A stretch of DNA of 64,000 nucleotides. Source: Paenibacillus tyrphae (lineage in GTDB: Bacteria; Bacillota; Bacilli; Paenibacillales; NBRC-103111). A program made the translations under genes and the position numbers. Of this stretch, positions 51,293 to 60,721 are shown one piece after another. How positions within the stretch are numbered: position 1 is the first letter of the stretch; each line of letters opens with the position of its first letter. The notes beneath the pieces were generated by a model that was given only the letters and a program-made list of their open reading frames with translations, had not been told where the DNA came from and searched no databases. The stretch spans positions 124,001 through 188,000 of the forward strand of contig NZ_JNVM01000010.1 in NCBI RefSeq assembly GCF_000722545.1, in the 5' to 3' direction.

Positions 51293-52829
51293 ATGCTGGA
51301 AATCCAATACTTTGAGCTGTATCGTACCTTCCATATGCCGGGGGAAGCGTGGCCGGAAGTGTCGGTGGCCAACCTTACGGAGCTCTGGCTTTGTACAGAG
51401 CGGAATGTGAAAATGATTCTTAAAAAGCTGGAAAGCGCCGGCTGGATCGAGTGGAGCCCAGGACGCGGACGCGGGCATGTATCCCGGGTCCGGTTTCTTA
51501 TGGAGCCGCAGGAACTGCTGTTGGAACTGTCCAAGCAGGCGGTGCAGGGCGGCCGACTGAACGATGCGCTGGAGTGGCTGGAGCGGTTCGGTCAAGGAAC
51601 GGATACGAAGGAGCGGTTCATGGCCTGGCTGTCCGATTATTTCGGCTATAAGAAGGAAACGGCCGACAGCAAGCCGGTCGAGACGCTGCGTTTTCCGGTG
51701 TTCCGGTCGATTCTGACCCTTGATCCCGGGCGGATGATCTATGCGTTCGAAGCGCATTTGATGAAGCAGTTGTATAATACGCTGGTCACCTTTAATGAGC
51801 AGCGGCAGACGGTGGAGCCGCAGGTTGCCCACTACTGGGAATGCAGTTCGGACCACCTCGTTTGGAAGTTTTATTTGCGGAGAGGCATCATGTTCCACCA
51901 TTCCGCTTGGAACTGTGGAACGAAAGCCGGTGCGTGCTGACGGCGAACCCTTCTTATTTCGAAGGTCGGGCGCACCTGGACCGGGTCGAGGTGGTGTTCC
52001 TGCCGCCCGAGGAAGTGCACAACTTCCAAGCCGGCGATTCCGAAAAAATGCTGTGCAACCACGAAGGTGCAAGCTATCCCGTACGGCATCCTGGGAGCGC
52101 ATCGAGCTGTTGAACAACGGCTGTACGATGTTGTCCTACAATATGCGGCAGGGCGGGCCGCAGCAGGACGTGCGGTTTCGCAAAGCGCTCCATCATTTGG
52201 TGGACCGGAAAAGCATGGTGGAGCGTCTCGGCGAAAATCGCCGTTTTCCTGCAACCGGGATGCAGCCTCACGATTATTTGGGGCAGGAGGATCATGCGTT
52301 CGATCCGTCCGTCGCCCGGAAGCTTTTGGACGAGATGGGGTATACGGGAGAGCCGTTCCGGATCGCGGCCATCTGGAAGCATCTGGCGGACGCATACTGG
52401 CTGCGGGACCGCTGCCGGGCGTTCGGGATCGAGGCGGAGGTTGTCTGCTATGAGATCTCCGAGCTGGCACAGCGGGTCCGGGACCATAAGTTGAACGCGG
52501 AGGCGCTGCTGCACCAATTCGTGATCGACGAAGGGGAAGTGTCGCTGCTGGAGCTGTATTTGCGCGAAGACAGCTATGTTCGCCTGGTTATGGACGAAGA
52601 GGTGAGCGCGCGCGTAGACAAAATCGCCTCTGACCTGCTGGCCTCTCCGTCACCCGAATATCGCAAGCACCGGATGCAGGAGCTGGAGGCGCTTATGAAC
52701 CACGAGCATGTGGTGCTGTTCCTCTTGTTCAAAGGGCTGCAGACGGTGCACGATCCGTCCTTGCGCGGGGTAACGTTCAATTCGCTCGGCTGGATCGATT
52801 TCAAAAATGTTTGGCTGCAGTCCGTGTAA
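51293..52829 (+). pseudogene. Broken SgrR-like regulator with solute-binding domain
   Basis: The gene has an SgrR-type N-terminal winged helix (EVSVANLTELWLCTERNVKMILKKLESAGWIEWSPGRGRG) and a C-terminal oligopeptide-binding-like domain (NGCTMLSYNMRQ, FRKALHHLVDRKSMVERL, SPEYRKHRMQELEALMNHEHVVLFLLFKG). It changes frame twice. Reading goes in one frame to about 51900 (GIMFHH), then jumps to PFRLELWNES in another frame, with the middle of the binding domain missing. Near 52070 it jumps again to SWERIELLNNGC. A deletion of some tens of codons and a second indel explain this. No other gene in the operon remains, so the regulated transporter is unknown. Confidence 0.8.
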
Positions 52830-52862
52830 GACTTACGCGGCCGAAGCTTAAGGAGGATTTTT

Positions 52863-53429
52863 ATGATAAGACAAGCTCAACCGGGAGACGCAGCTAGCGT
52901 CATACCGCTCATTTATTCCGCCATCGGCGATATTGCGTTTACTTTGACGGGCACTACCGATCCGGAGCAGGCGCAGCATATTTTGCGCGAATTTTTCGAG
53001 CGCCAGGACAACCGGCTCAGCTATGAGAATACGCTCGTTGCGGAGCGGGATGGACGTCCGGTCGGCTTTATACTGTTCTACCACGGCAGCCGTACGGCCG
53101 AATTGGATCGGCCGCTCGTCGAGCGGCTTGCCGCGAACGGACAACCGGATATCACACTAACGAAGGAAGCGCGGGACGACGAGTTTTATTTGGATTCGCT
53201 CGCCGTCGATCCGGCCTATCAAGGGCAGGGTATTGCCAAGGCTTTGATGGAGGCGTTCGAAGCGGAAGCCGCAAGGCGAGGATACGACAAAGTATCGCTG
53301 ATCGTCGAGGAAAGCAACGACAAAGCGAGACGGTTGTATGAGGCCAAGGGCTACGAAGCGGACGGTCAGCTTCAGGTCAGCGGACATTTGTATGATCATA
53401 TGGTGAAGCGGGTCGTTCCCGTGAAGTAA
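52863..53429 (+). CDS. GNAT-family N-acetyltransferase
   Basis: The 188-residue single-domain acetyltransferase has a central YLDSLAVDPAYQGQGIAKALMEAF (acetyl-CoA loop QGQGIA) and SLIVEESNDKARRLYEAKGYEADGQ. A TAAGGAGG site lies six bases before the ATG. It is closed by a terminator and probably monocistronic, following a broken gene. The acceptor is unknown. Confidence 0.9.
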   Translation: MIRQAQPGDAASVIPLIYSAIGDIAFTLTGTTDPEQAQHILREFFERQDNRLSYENTLVAERDGRPVGFILFYHGSRTAELDRPLVERLAANGQPDITLTKEARDDEFYLDSLAVDPAYQGQGIAKALMEAFEAEAARRGYDKVSLIVEESNDKARRLYEAKGYEADGQLQVSGHLYDHMVKRVVPVK

Positions 53430-53436
53430 AGAATAA

Positions 53437-53480
53437 TAGCCTCAAGCCCCCGGATTTTCGGCGGGTTTGAGGCTTTTTTA
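53437..53480 (+). terminator. Rho-independent terminator
   Basis: GCCTCAA (53439-53445) pairs with TTGAGGC (53467-53473); inner CCC/GGG pairs extend the stem, followed by six T. Confidence 0.8.
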
Positions 53481-53548
53481 TGTTAAAAAACATCACATAG
53501 CATCTTGTTTTTTTAGAAAGATGTTGCTACAATCAAACTATTAAAAAA

Positions 53549-53574
53549 CGGAACTTAAATTCCGAAATTCGGTA
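53549..53574. promoter_or_regulatory. Candidate IclR operator before the 5-oxoprolinase operon
   Basis: TTCCG-AAATT-CGGTA (53560-53574) matches the TTCCG-N5-CGGAA motif at 60634-60648 in nine of ten arm bases. An overlapping CGGAA at 53549 adds another half-site. It lies about 50 bases upstream of accB. Confidence 0.6.
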
Positions 53575-53626
53575 CGACAAGATTTTGACTCATGATTTCA
53601 CGAATTCCTGTCAAGGAGGCGGCAAC

Positions 53627-54133
53627 GTGTTTACGAAACAAGAGCTGCAAGACATCATCGAACTGATCGGCAGATCGCCCGTTCAGAAGTTTAAATATTC
53701 GGATGGGATGGCAAAATTATTAATCGTAAAAGACAACGCTTTCTTTTCGCCAAAAGCGGACAAACGCAGCTCGAAGCCGGCGGCGGAGCCCATAGCGGAT
53801 CATGCGGAAGCTGCGGCCGCGAAGCCTTCAGAACCCGACGGCGGCGAGCATCCGGCAGTGCCCGAAAAGAACACGGAGGCGGATACCCTCAAGCTCATCG
53901 AGATCGTCGCGCCGACCGTCGGCACGTTTTATGCGTCGGCTGAGCAAGGAGCAGCGCCTTATGTGCAGGTTGGAGACAAGGTAACCCCGGACAAGGTGGT
54001 TTGCGTGCTGGAGGCCATGAAGCTGTTCACGGAAGTATCGGCCAAGGTAACAGGAGAAATCGTGGAGATCGCCGCCGAGAACGGGCAATTCGTGGAATAC
54101 GGGCAGCCACTCTTTATCGTCAAACCCGAGTAA
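53627..54133 (+). CDS. accB: Biotin carboxyl carrier protein (AccB-like)
   Basis: The 168-residue protein has an N-terminal helical part, an Ala/Pro/Glu-rich linker and a biotinyl domain with EAMKLF (Lys near 132, the biotin site). The GTG at 53627 follows AAGGAGG at seven bases. It heads an operon with biotin carboxylase, pxpB, pxpC, pxpA and two membrane proteins. No carboxyltransferase accA/accD lies here, so this copy may serve the pyroglutamate module instead of, or as well as, fatty acid synthesis. That is inference from context. Confidence 0.9.
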   Translation: MFTKQELQDIIELIGRSPVQKFKYSDGMAKLLIVKDNAFFSPKADKRSSKPAAEPIADHAEAAAAKPSEPDGGEHPAVPEKNTEADTLKLIEIVAPTVGTFYASAEQGAAPYVQVGDKVTPDKVVCVLEAMKLFTEVSAKVTGEIVEIAAENGQFVEYGQPLFIVKPE

Positions 54134-54167
54134 TCGCGTGAACCAAACGGATGGAAGGGAGCATCTC

Positions 54168-55538
54168 ATGTTGAAGAAAGTATTGATCGCCAACCGGGGA
54201 GAAATCGCCGTTCGCATTATAAGGGCATGTAAAGAACTGGATATGAAAACGGTTGCAATATACTCCCAAGCGGACAAAGCTGCCTTGCATGTGAGCATGG
54301 CGGACGAAGCCTACTGTATTGGGCCGACGGCCGCCAAGGACAGCTATTTGAATGTGGCCCGTCTGATCGCCGTTGCTTTGCATGCAGGGGCCGACGCTAT
54401 TCATCCCGGCTACGGATTTCTGTCTGAAAATGCCGATTTTGCGGAGACATGCGAACAATACGACATCGCGTTTATCGGACCGGACGCGGAAGCGATTCGC
54501 AAGATGGGCTACAAGGCCGTGGCCAAAGAAACGATGCGGCAGGCAGGCGTTCCGGTCGTTCCGGGTACGGACGGCATCATCAACCGGGTGGAAGACGCTG
54601 TACGGATGGCGGCGGAAATCGGTTATCCGGTGATCGTGAAAGCAACCGCCGGCGGCGGAGGGAAAGGGATGAGAGTGGCCCAGGACGAAAAGCAGCTGGC
54701 CGAGGTCATCCAGCAAGCGCGGAAAGAAGCGGACGCAGCGTTCGGCAATTCGGGCGTCTATCTGGAAAAATACTTGGAAGGTCCAAGGCACGTCGAAGTG
54801 CAAATTATGGCCGACCAAGAGGGCCAAGTCGTTTATCTTGGCGAAAGGGATTGTTCGATTCAACGACGCCATCAGAAGCTGGTGGAAGAGGCGCCGTCCC
54901 CTGCGATCGACAGCGGATTGCGGGAACGAATGGGCGCTGCGGCCGTCGTCGCCGCCAAAGCGGTCAATTATCGTGGCGCGGGTACCGTAGAATTTCTGCT
55001 GGATCGGCATGGGCGGTTCTATTTTATGGAAATGAACACGCGCATTCAGGTCGAACATCCGGTCACGGAAATGGTCACCGGGATTGACCTCATCAAAGAA
55101 CAGTTGACCGTAGCGGCAGGCTGCCCGCTTTCGTTCCGTCAACAGGACGTCCGTATCAACGGATGGGCGATGGAGTGCCGAATCAATGCCGAGAATCCGG
55201 CTCAAGATTTCATGCCCTCGCCGGGCAAAGTTACGGCTTACACGCCCCCGGGAGGCTTCGGTGTCCGGGTTGACAGCTCGGTATATGCCGGCTATCAGAT
55301 TTCGCCGTTCTACGACTCCATGGTCGCGAAGCTCATTGTTTGGGGCAAAGACCGGCAGGATGCCATTCGACGTATGAGAAGGGCGCTGGACGAGTTTGTG
55401 ATCGACGGGATCAAGACGACGATTCCGTTCCATCGGCAATTGATGGAGCACGAGACGTTCATATCGGGCGATTTTGATACGAAGTTCCTGGAAACGCATG
55501 AAATCCATCCGGACCGACCCGCGAACGAACATCGATGA
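54168..55538 (+). CDS. accC: Biotin carboxylase (AccC-like)
   Basis: The 456-residue ATP-grasp enzyme carboxylates biotin on the carrier protein, using bicarbonate and ATP. The features are [42 protein letters not shown], the glycine loop [30 protein letters not shown] and [17 protein letters not shown]. The ATG at 54168 follows AAGGGAG. It lies 34 bases after the carrier gene and 15 before pxpB, in the pyroglutamate operon. Confidence 0.93.
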   Translation: MLKKVLIANRGEIAVRIIRACKELDMKTVAIYSQADKAALHVSMADEAYCIGPTAAKDSYLNVARLIAVALHAGADAIHPGYGFLSENADFAETCEQYDIAFIGPDAEAIRKMGYKAVAKETMRQAGVPVVPGTDGIINRVEDAVRMAAEIGYPVIVKATAGGGGKGMRVAQDEKQLAEVIQQARKEADAAFGNSGVYLEKYLEGPRHVEVQIMADQEGQVVYLGERDCSIQRRHQKLVEEAPSPAIDSGLRERMGAAAVVAAKAVNYRGAGTVEFLLDRHGRFYFMEMNTRIQVEHPVTEMVTGIDLIKEQLTVAAGCPLSFRQQDVRINGWAMECRINAENPAQDFMPSPGKVTAYTPPGGFGVRVDSSVYAGYQISPFYDSMVAKLIVWGKDRQDAIRRMRRALDEFVIDGIKTTIPFHRQLMEHETFISGDFDTKFLETHEIHPDRPANEHR

Positions 55539-55553
55539 AAAGAGGTGGGCAGC

Positions 55554-56324
55554 ATGCCTGACAACCAGCGCGAAGAGCGGATGGAGCCGGAAATAGTTCC
55601 GCTGGGCGATGCCGCGGTTTCCGTCCAATTGGGTAGCGGCATTGATCCGAAGACGCACCACCAAGTTCAAGCTCTGGCCGCCTATCTTGAGCGGCATCCG
55701 TTTCCGGGGCTGATCGAAATTGTTCCGGCCTTTGTGACGGTTACCGTGTTTTACGATCCCTTGAAGCTGTGCGATCCAGTGACGGGGGAAAGCTGCAGAG
55801 TGCGAGGCGGCAGCGGGTTCCGCTCCCCGTATGAGATGATCCAAGGCATCATCAAGCGGGCGGCCGCTAACTTGGACAACACCTTTGAAAGCGCTTCGAA
55901 TATCGTGCATATTCCTGTATGCTACGGAGGCGAGCTGGGGCCGGACTTGAACAGCGTGGCCGAATATCATGGACTGACTCCCGAGGAAGTCATCGAAATC
56001 CATTCGTCTCAAGATTATTTAGTCTATATGATCGGGTTCGCTCCGGGCTTTCCTTACTTGGGCGGACTATCCGAACGTATCGCCACGCCACGGCGAAGCA
56101 CGCCGCGGCTGCAGATTGAGGCGGGAACGGTAGGCATCGGAGGAAACCAGACCGGAATTTATCCGATCTCTACGCCGGGAGGATGGCAGCTGATCGGAAG
56201 AACGCCGCTGCCGTTATTTCGCCCCGACCACCCTTCGCCCAGCTTGCTGAAGGCGGGAGATATCGTGCGATTCCAGCCGATCGCGCTTAAACAATTCGAA
56301 GAGTGGAGAGAGGGCAGCACATGA
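55554..56324 (+). CDS. pxpB: 5-oxoprolinase subunit PxpB (KipI family)
   Basis: The 256-residue protein begins PEIVPLGDAAVSVQLG and carries PVCYGGELGPDLNSVAEYHGLTPEEVIEIHSS, YMIGFAPGFPYLGGL and TPGGWQLIGRTPL, the KipI/allophanate hydrolase subunit 1 pattern. With PxpA and PxpC it forms the ATP-dependent 5-oxoprolinase that opens pyroglutamate to glutamate. A start at 55554 follows GAGGTGGG; a GTG three codons earlier is possible. Its stop overlaps the pxpC ATG by four bases. Earlier annotations call the family a sporulation kinase inhibitor. Confidence 0.92.
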   Translation: MPDNQREERMEPEIVPLGDAAVSVQLGSGIDPKTHHQVQALAAYLERHPFPGLIEIVPAFVTVTVFYDPLKLCDPVTGESCRVRGGSGFRSPYEMIQGIIKRAAANLDNTFESASNIVHIPVCYGGELGPDLNSVAEYHGLTPEEVIEIHSSQDYLVYMIGFAPGFPYLGGLSERIATPRRSTPRLQIEAGTVGIGGNQTGIYPISTPGGWQLIGRTPLPLFRPDHPSPSLLKAGDIVRFQPIALKQFEEWREGST

Positions 56325-57331
56325 GCATGCAGATCGTCAATCCGGGACTCTTGACCACGGTACAGGATAAAGGAAGGTTTGGATTTCAGCGGCAGGGGGT
56401 TATCGTCAGCGGGGCTATGGATATGTTCGCGCTTCGTGCGGCGAATGCGCTGGTCGGCAACGAGGACAATGCAGCCGCCTTGGAAATCACGTTGATGGGA
56501 ACGGTCATCCGGTTTGAGTCTGATTCGCTCATTTCCATCTGCGGCGGAAATCTGTCGTCTGCGATTGAAGGAGAGCCGGTTCCTTTATGGAGGCCCCTCT
56601 TGATCAGGGAGGGCTCGATGCTCGAATTCGGGCCGTGCCGGTCGGGCGCCCGCGCGTATTTGGCGGTAGCGGGCGGAATCGATGTTCCGCCGGTGATGCA
56701 CAGCCGCAGCACGTATCTGCGGGCGGGAATCGGAGGGCACGAAGGAAGAGCCTTGAAGGCCGACGACCGGCTTGGCTGCGGTCTTCCTTCCGAACCGGCG
56801 GCCGGTTACCTGAAAGCCCGGCAGTCCGCTCTTCGTACGAGGAGGTGGCTGGCAGCGGAATGGTTTATGGGGAACGAGGCGCTGCCCGCCTATGGCAATG
56901 ATCCCGTGATCCGGGTGATCCGGGGCCGGGAATACGATGCTTTTACGGAAGAAAGCCAAGCCGCGTTTGTCACCCGATCCTTTCGGATTTCGCCGCAGTC
57001 GGACCGGATGGGCTACCGGCTGCAGGGGGAGACGCTGGCTTTTAAGGAATCGCTGGAGACACTATCTGAAGCGGTTTCATTCGGTACCGTGCAGGTGCCG
57101 CCCGAAGGGAATCCGATCGTGCTGATGGCGGACCGCCAAACCATCGGAGGCTATCCGAGAATCGCTCAGGTCATCACGGCGGACCTTCCCGTTTTGGCTC
57201 AAGCCAAGCCCGGAGACAGCATCCGGTTCGCCGAGGTTTCTTTGCGGGAGGCGGAGGAGCTTTATATCCGGAAAGAACTGGAATTCGAACGATTGACCAG
57301 GGCGATCAAGCTTTATTTAAAGGCCCGGTGA
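56321..57331 (+). CDS. pxpC: 5-oxoprolinase subunit PxpC (KipA family)
   Basis: The 336-residue protein of the KipA/urea amidolyase-related family begins QIVNPGLLTTVQDKGRFGFQRQGVIVSGAMD and has GARAYLAVAGGIDVP, SDRMGYRLQG and GNPIVLMADRQTIGGYPRIAQV. The family is often annotated as a biotin-dependent carboxyltransferase. It starts at ATGA on the pxpB stop. Here it follows biotin carboxylase genes, so the two readings may both apply. It forms 5-oxoprolinase with PxpA and PxpB. Confidence 0.92.
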   Translation: MSMQIVNPGLLTTVQDKGRFGFQRQGVIVSGAMDMFALRAANALVGNEDNAAALEITLMGTVIRFESDSLISICGGNLSSAIEGEPVPLWRPLLIREGSMLEFGPCRSGARAYLAVAGGIDVPPVMHSRSTYLRAGIGGHEGRALKADDRLGCGLPSEPAAGYLKARQSALRTRRWLAAEWFMGNEALPAYGNDPVIRVIRGREYDAFTEESQAAFVTRSFRISPQSDRMGYRLQGETLAFKESLETLSEAVSFGTVQVPPEGNPIVLMADRQTIGGYPRIAQVITADLPVLAQAKPGDSIRFAEVSLREAEELYIRKELEFERLTRAIKLYLKAR

Positions 57332-57383
57332 ATGACGTCTGGCGGTGCGTTATCCGCTGAAATTTGAAAGGAGGCGGCAGCCT

Positions 57384-58157
57384 GTGTATGTGATGGATTT
57401 AAATTGCGATCTGGGGGAAAGCTTTGGGGCCTATAAGCAGGGGAACGACGAGGAAATGCTGCGGCTCGTCACTTCGGTGAACATCGCTTGCGGCTTCCAC
57501 GCCGGAGATCCCGGCACGATGCGTCAAACCGTCAAGTCCGCGCTGGGTAACAAGGTGGCCATCGGCGCCCATCCGGGGCTTCCGGACTTGATCGGCTTCG
57601 GCCGGCGGAATATGGATATTTCGCCACAGGAAGCGTTTGACATGGTCGTCTATCAAATCGGGGCGCTGAACGGCTTCGTCCAAGCGGAAGGGGGCGTGAT
57701 GCGTCACGTCAAGCCGCACGGGGCATTATACAATATGGCGGCCCGCAGCGCCAAGCTGGCGGAGGCGATTGCAGAGGCCGTTTATAAAGTCAATCCGCAG
57801 CTGATTTTGTACGGCCTGTCCGGAAGTGAGCTGATTCGTGCGGGGGCCAAGCTCGGCTTGCTGACGGCAAGCGAGGTGTTTGCCGACCGCACCTATCAAT
57901 CGGACGGAAGCCTGACTCCGCGCAGCCAACCGGACGCCTTGATCAGTGATCCGTCGGCCGCCGTCAAGCAAATTATGAACATGGTGAAGGAAGGAACGGC
58001 CAGATCGCAGCAGGGGGCGGACGTTCCCATCCTAGCCGAGACGATCTGTATTCATGGCGACGGGAAGCATGCCGTGGATTTCGCCCGCGGGATCCGGGAC
58101 ATGCTCCAAGCCGAAGGAATTGCGCTAGTGCCGGCTCACGATAACCGCAACATCTAA
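57384..58157 (+). CDS. pxpA: 5-oxoprolinase subunit PxpA (LamB/YcsF family)
   Basis: The 257-residue protein begins [18 protein letters not shown] and has [43 protein letters not shown] and [24 protein letters not shown], the full YcsF set. It is the main catalytic-type subunit of 5-oxoprolinase. The GTG at 57384 gives exactly the Bacillus N-terminus and has AAAGGAGG nine bases ahead. Two membrane proteins follow directly. Confidence 0.93.
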   Translation: MYVMDLNCDLGESFGAYKQGNDEEMLRLVTSVNIACGFHAGDPGTMRQTVKSALGNKVAIGAHPGLPDLIGFGRRNMDISPQEAFDMVVYQIGALNGFVQAEGGVMRHVKPHGALYNMAARSAKLAEAIAEAVYKVNPQLILYGLSGSELIRAGAKLGLLTASEVFADRTYQSDGSLTPRSQPDALISDPSAAVKQIMNMVKEGTARSQQGADVPILAETICIHGDGKHAVDFARGIRDMLQAEGIALVPAHDNRNI

Positions 58158-58173
58158 AGGGAGGAATACATTT

Positions 58174-58896
58174 ATGTTGACGCTGCTTGGAGTCTTGATC
58201 GTCATCGTCGGCTTCGCCCTGCGCTTTAATCCGCTGCTTGTCGTTTGCGTGGCCGGGATTGTGACAGGAATTGCCGGCCATCTGTCCTTCGGCGAAATTT
58301 TAACGACCTTCGGCAACGCTTTCGTTTCCAACCGCTATTTGTCCTTGTTTATCCTCACGCTGCCGGTCGTCGGATTGTTGGAACGCTACGGTCTGAAGGA
58401 GCAGTCGCAGCAGCTGATCGGCAAAATTAAAGCGGCCACGACAGGCCGATTGCTGCTGGTCTACCTGCTTATCCGTCAAGCGACCGCAGCCATAGGGCTG
58501 ACCAGCCTTGGCGGGCACGCCCAGATGGTTCGTCCGCTTGTTTCTCCGATGGCCGAAGGCGCGGCAGCGCACAGACACGGACCTTTGCCCAAAAACGTGT
58601 CCGATCGGATCAAAGCTTTATCCGCATCGACGGACAATGTGGGTCTGTTTTTTGGAGAGGACATCTTTATCGCTTTTGGCGCCGTGCTGCTAATCCAAGG
58701 CTTCCTGGCGCAGAACGGCATTCAAGTGGAGCCTCTGCACGTTTCCGTCTGGGGGATTCCGACGGCGATTGCGGCTTTTGTGATTCATGGCATAAGGCTG
58801 TACCTGCTGGATCGTAAAATCAAGCAGATGATGGATTCGGAGCCGTCCGGCTCGTCTGAAGTTACCTTGGAAGAGGTGCAGAGCCATGCTAGTTAA
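58174..58896 (+). CDS. DUF969 membrane protein, probable permease subunit
   Basis: The 240-residue protein has about six hydrophobic segments and the family stretch LPVVGLLERYGLKEQSQQLI, TTGRLLLVYLLIRQATAAIGLTSLGGHAQMVRPLV and STDNVGLFFGEDIFIAFGAVLLIQGF. DUF969 and DUF979 proteins always occur as a pair, often beside pcp and pxp genes, and are suspected to form a transporter, perhaps for pyroglutamate. An AGGGAGGAA site precedes the ATG. It overlaps the DUF979 gene by 11 bases. Confidence 0.88.
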   Translation: MLTLLGVLIVIVGFALRFNPLLVVCVAGIVTGIAGHLSFGEILTTFGNAFVSNRYLSLFILTLPVVGLLERYGLKEQSQQLIGKIKAATTGRLLLVYLLIRQATAAIGLTSLGGHAQMVRPLVSPMAEGAAAHRHGPLPKNVSDRIKALSASTDNVGLFFGEDIFIAFGAVLLIQGFLAQNGIQVEPLHVSVWGIPTAIAAFVIHGIRLYLLDRKIKQMMDSEPSGSSEVTLEEVQSHAS

Positions 58897-59836
58897 TCTG
58901 GAATACGTTTACTATGTCGCCGCGGTCTTTTTGGCAATTATCGCAGGTCTCAGCTTGAAGGATACAAGCAATCCGAAGCGGCTGCTGACGGCGGCGTTTT
59001 GGGCGCTTTTCGCTGTATCCTTTGCTTTCGGCAAGCTTATTCCACCTATGTATATGGGGATCATCGTCATTGTCATGGCGGTCATTGCCGGCTTTGGCGG
59101 CGTGCGGTCGGGCAAGCATAAGCAAGTATCGGATGAAGAGAGGGCGGCTTCGGCAGCGAAATATAAAAACAAGCTGTTCCTGCCGATTCTGATGATTCCT
59201 CTTCTGACGCTAATCGGAGCTACCCTGCTCAAGGATGTGACCATCGGCGGCTTGCGGCTGCTGGACAAGTCCAACGTAACGCTGGCCAGCCTTGGCGTGG
59301 CGTGTGTACTGGCATTCATCGCGGGCATAATGCTGACCAAACAAAAAAGCATTGTCCCGGTGAAGGAATCGCGGCGCCTGCTCGATTCCATCGGTTGGGC
59401 TGCCGTGCTTCCGCAAACGCTTGCCAGCTTGGGGGCGCTGTTCTCCGCAGCGGGGGTCGGCAAAGTGGTCGCGGAGCTGGTCGGTTCCTCCATTCCGGTG
59501 GACAACCGTCTGCTCGTCGTAGCTGCCTATTCCATCGGGATGGCCGTATTTACGATGATTATGGGAAACGCTTTCGCCGCGTTCCCGGTCATGACGGCAG
59601 GCATAGGCCTTCCGCTGCTCGTGGGCATGCATGGGGCTAATCCGGCCATCATGTGCGCCATCGGCATGCTGTCCGGTTACTGCGGGACGCTGATGACGCC
59701 GATGGGGGCCAACTTTAACATCGTGCCGGCCGCTTTGCTCGATTTGCCCAAGTATAGTGTCATCAAGGCCCAAGTGCCGACAGCTCTAATCTTGTTGGCG
59801 ACCAATATCGTGCTGATGTATGTTCTCGCTTTTTAG
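58886..59836 (+). CDS. DUF979 membrane protein, probable permease subunit
   Basis: The 316-residue protein has about nine hydrophobic helices, with FAFGKLIPPMYMGIIVIVMA, VLPQTLASLGALFSAAGVG, MIMGNAFAAFPVMTAGIGLPLL and GMLSGYCGTLMTPMGANFNIVPAALL. It is the partner of the DUF969 protein. Its start overlaps the end of that gene, so the two are coupled. It is the last gene of the accB-to-DUF979 operon; the iclR gene converges 22 bases later. The transport substrate is inferred from the neighbours. Confidence 0.88.
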   Translation: MLVNLEYVYYVAAVFLAIIAGLSLKDTSNPKRLLTAAFWALFAVSFAFGKLIPPMYMGIIVIVMAVIAGFGGVRSGKHKQVSDEERAASAAKYKNKLFLPILMIPLLTLIGATLLKDVTIGGLRLLDKSNVTLASLGVACVLAFIAGIMLTKQKSIVPVKESRRLLDSIGWAAVLPQTLASLGALFSAAGVGKVVAELVGSSIPVDNRLLVVAAYSIGMAVFTMIMGNAFAAFPVMTAGIGLPLLVGMHGANPAIMCAIGMLSGYCGTLMTPMGANFNIVPAALLDLPKYSVIKAQVPTALILLATNIVLMYVLAF

Positions 59837-59858
59837 CGGCAGTCCGCCGCACATCGTG

Positions 59859-60617
59859 TCAATGCTCTAAATATCCCATATTTTTGGAAATCGCTTTACC
59901 TGCGGCCACGGTCTTCTCGATTAATTCCGGCAGCCGCTGTTCGGTAAAGCGGTTTTCTAATCCGGAGATGCTTAGCCCTGCAATCACTTGTCCGCTATAA
60001 TTATAAATAGGAACGGCCACGGCCGAAGTAAAATTGCGCAGCTCCGAATGACTGATTGTGTAGCCGCGCGTTTTCGCTTCTTGAATCGACTCGATAAGCT
60101 TCCGCTTATCGGTGATCGTGCCGTCTGCGTAGGCGACGAGCGGCGTTTCTTCCATATACTTCTGCAGCTCCTGTGACGACATGAACGAGAGCAAAATCCG
60201 TGGACAGGCTCCGGCGTAAAGAGCAGCTCTGCGGCCGATTTGGGTGAACACCCTTACCGGCTGGGTCGTATCGACTTTCTCGATGTAGATCGCTTCGCTC
60301 CCTTCCCGGATGACCAGATTGGCCGCCTCTTCCACATCGTCCCGCAGCTGCTTCATGACCGGCAGGGCGATTTTGCGGATATCGAGACGCTCCTTGACCA
60401 ACTGTCCGAATTGCAGGAACATGAAGCCGAGCTCGTATTTTCCTTCTGCGGTTTTGGCGAGCAGGCCCATTTCCTCAAGCGAGCCGATCATGCGGTGCAC
60501 GGTCGTTTTCGCTAGTCCCGACAACGCCGACATTTCCTGCAAAGATAGCTGTTCGTAGGTTAGAAAGAGATCCAGAATCTCTTTGGCTTTGACGACGGTC
60601 TTGTTTTTATTCTGCAT
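59859..60617 (-). CDS. IclR-family transcriptional regulator
   Basis: The 252-residue protein has an N-terminal winged helix (residues about 8-70; AKEILDLFLTYEQLSLQEMSALSGLAKTTVHRMIGSLEEMGLL) and a C-terminal IclR effector domain (REGSEAIYIEKVDTTQPVRVFTQIGRRAALYAGACPRILLSF, AVPIYNYSGQVIAGLSISGL). The ATG at 60617 follows GGAGG; a longer frame exists. The TTCCG-N5-CGGAA site between it and pcp, and a close copy before accB, mark it as the likely regulator of the pyroglutamate genes. Confidence 0.92.
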   Translation of the reverse strand: MQNKNKTVVKAKEILDLFLTYEQLSLQEMSALSGLAKTTVHRMIGSLEEMGLLAKTAEGKYELGFMFLQFGQLVKERLDIRKIALPVMKQLRDDVEEAANLVIREGSEAIYIEKVDTTQPVRVFTQIGRRAALYAGACPRILLSFMSSQELQKYMEETPLVAYADGTITDKRKLIESIQEAKTRGYTISHSELRNFTSAVAVPIYNYSGQVIAGLSISGLENRFTEQRLPELIEKTVAAGKAISKNMGYLEH

Positions 60618-60631
60618 GGCAACCTCCAACT

Positions 60632-60650
60632 CGTTCCGTATATCGGAACG
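60632..60650. promoter_or_regulatory. Candidate IclR operator between iclR and pcp
   Basis: CGTTCCG-TATAT-CGGAACG is a perfect 7-bp inverted repeat with a 5-bp centre in the divergent promoter region. Confidence 0.65.
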
Positions 60651-60721
60651 CTGCTTCAATTATATTAAAATATGAAAATACATTCCAGCTTTGCAACCAG
60701 GTTTTATATCGCGAGGAGGAT

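Noticed and set aside
54120..56012. 630-codon open frame on the minus strand
   Set aside because: Shadow of accC and pxpB; odd composition and no ribosome site.
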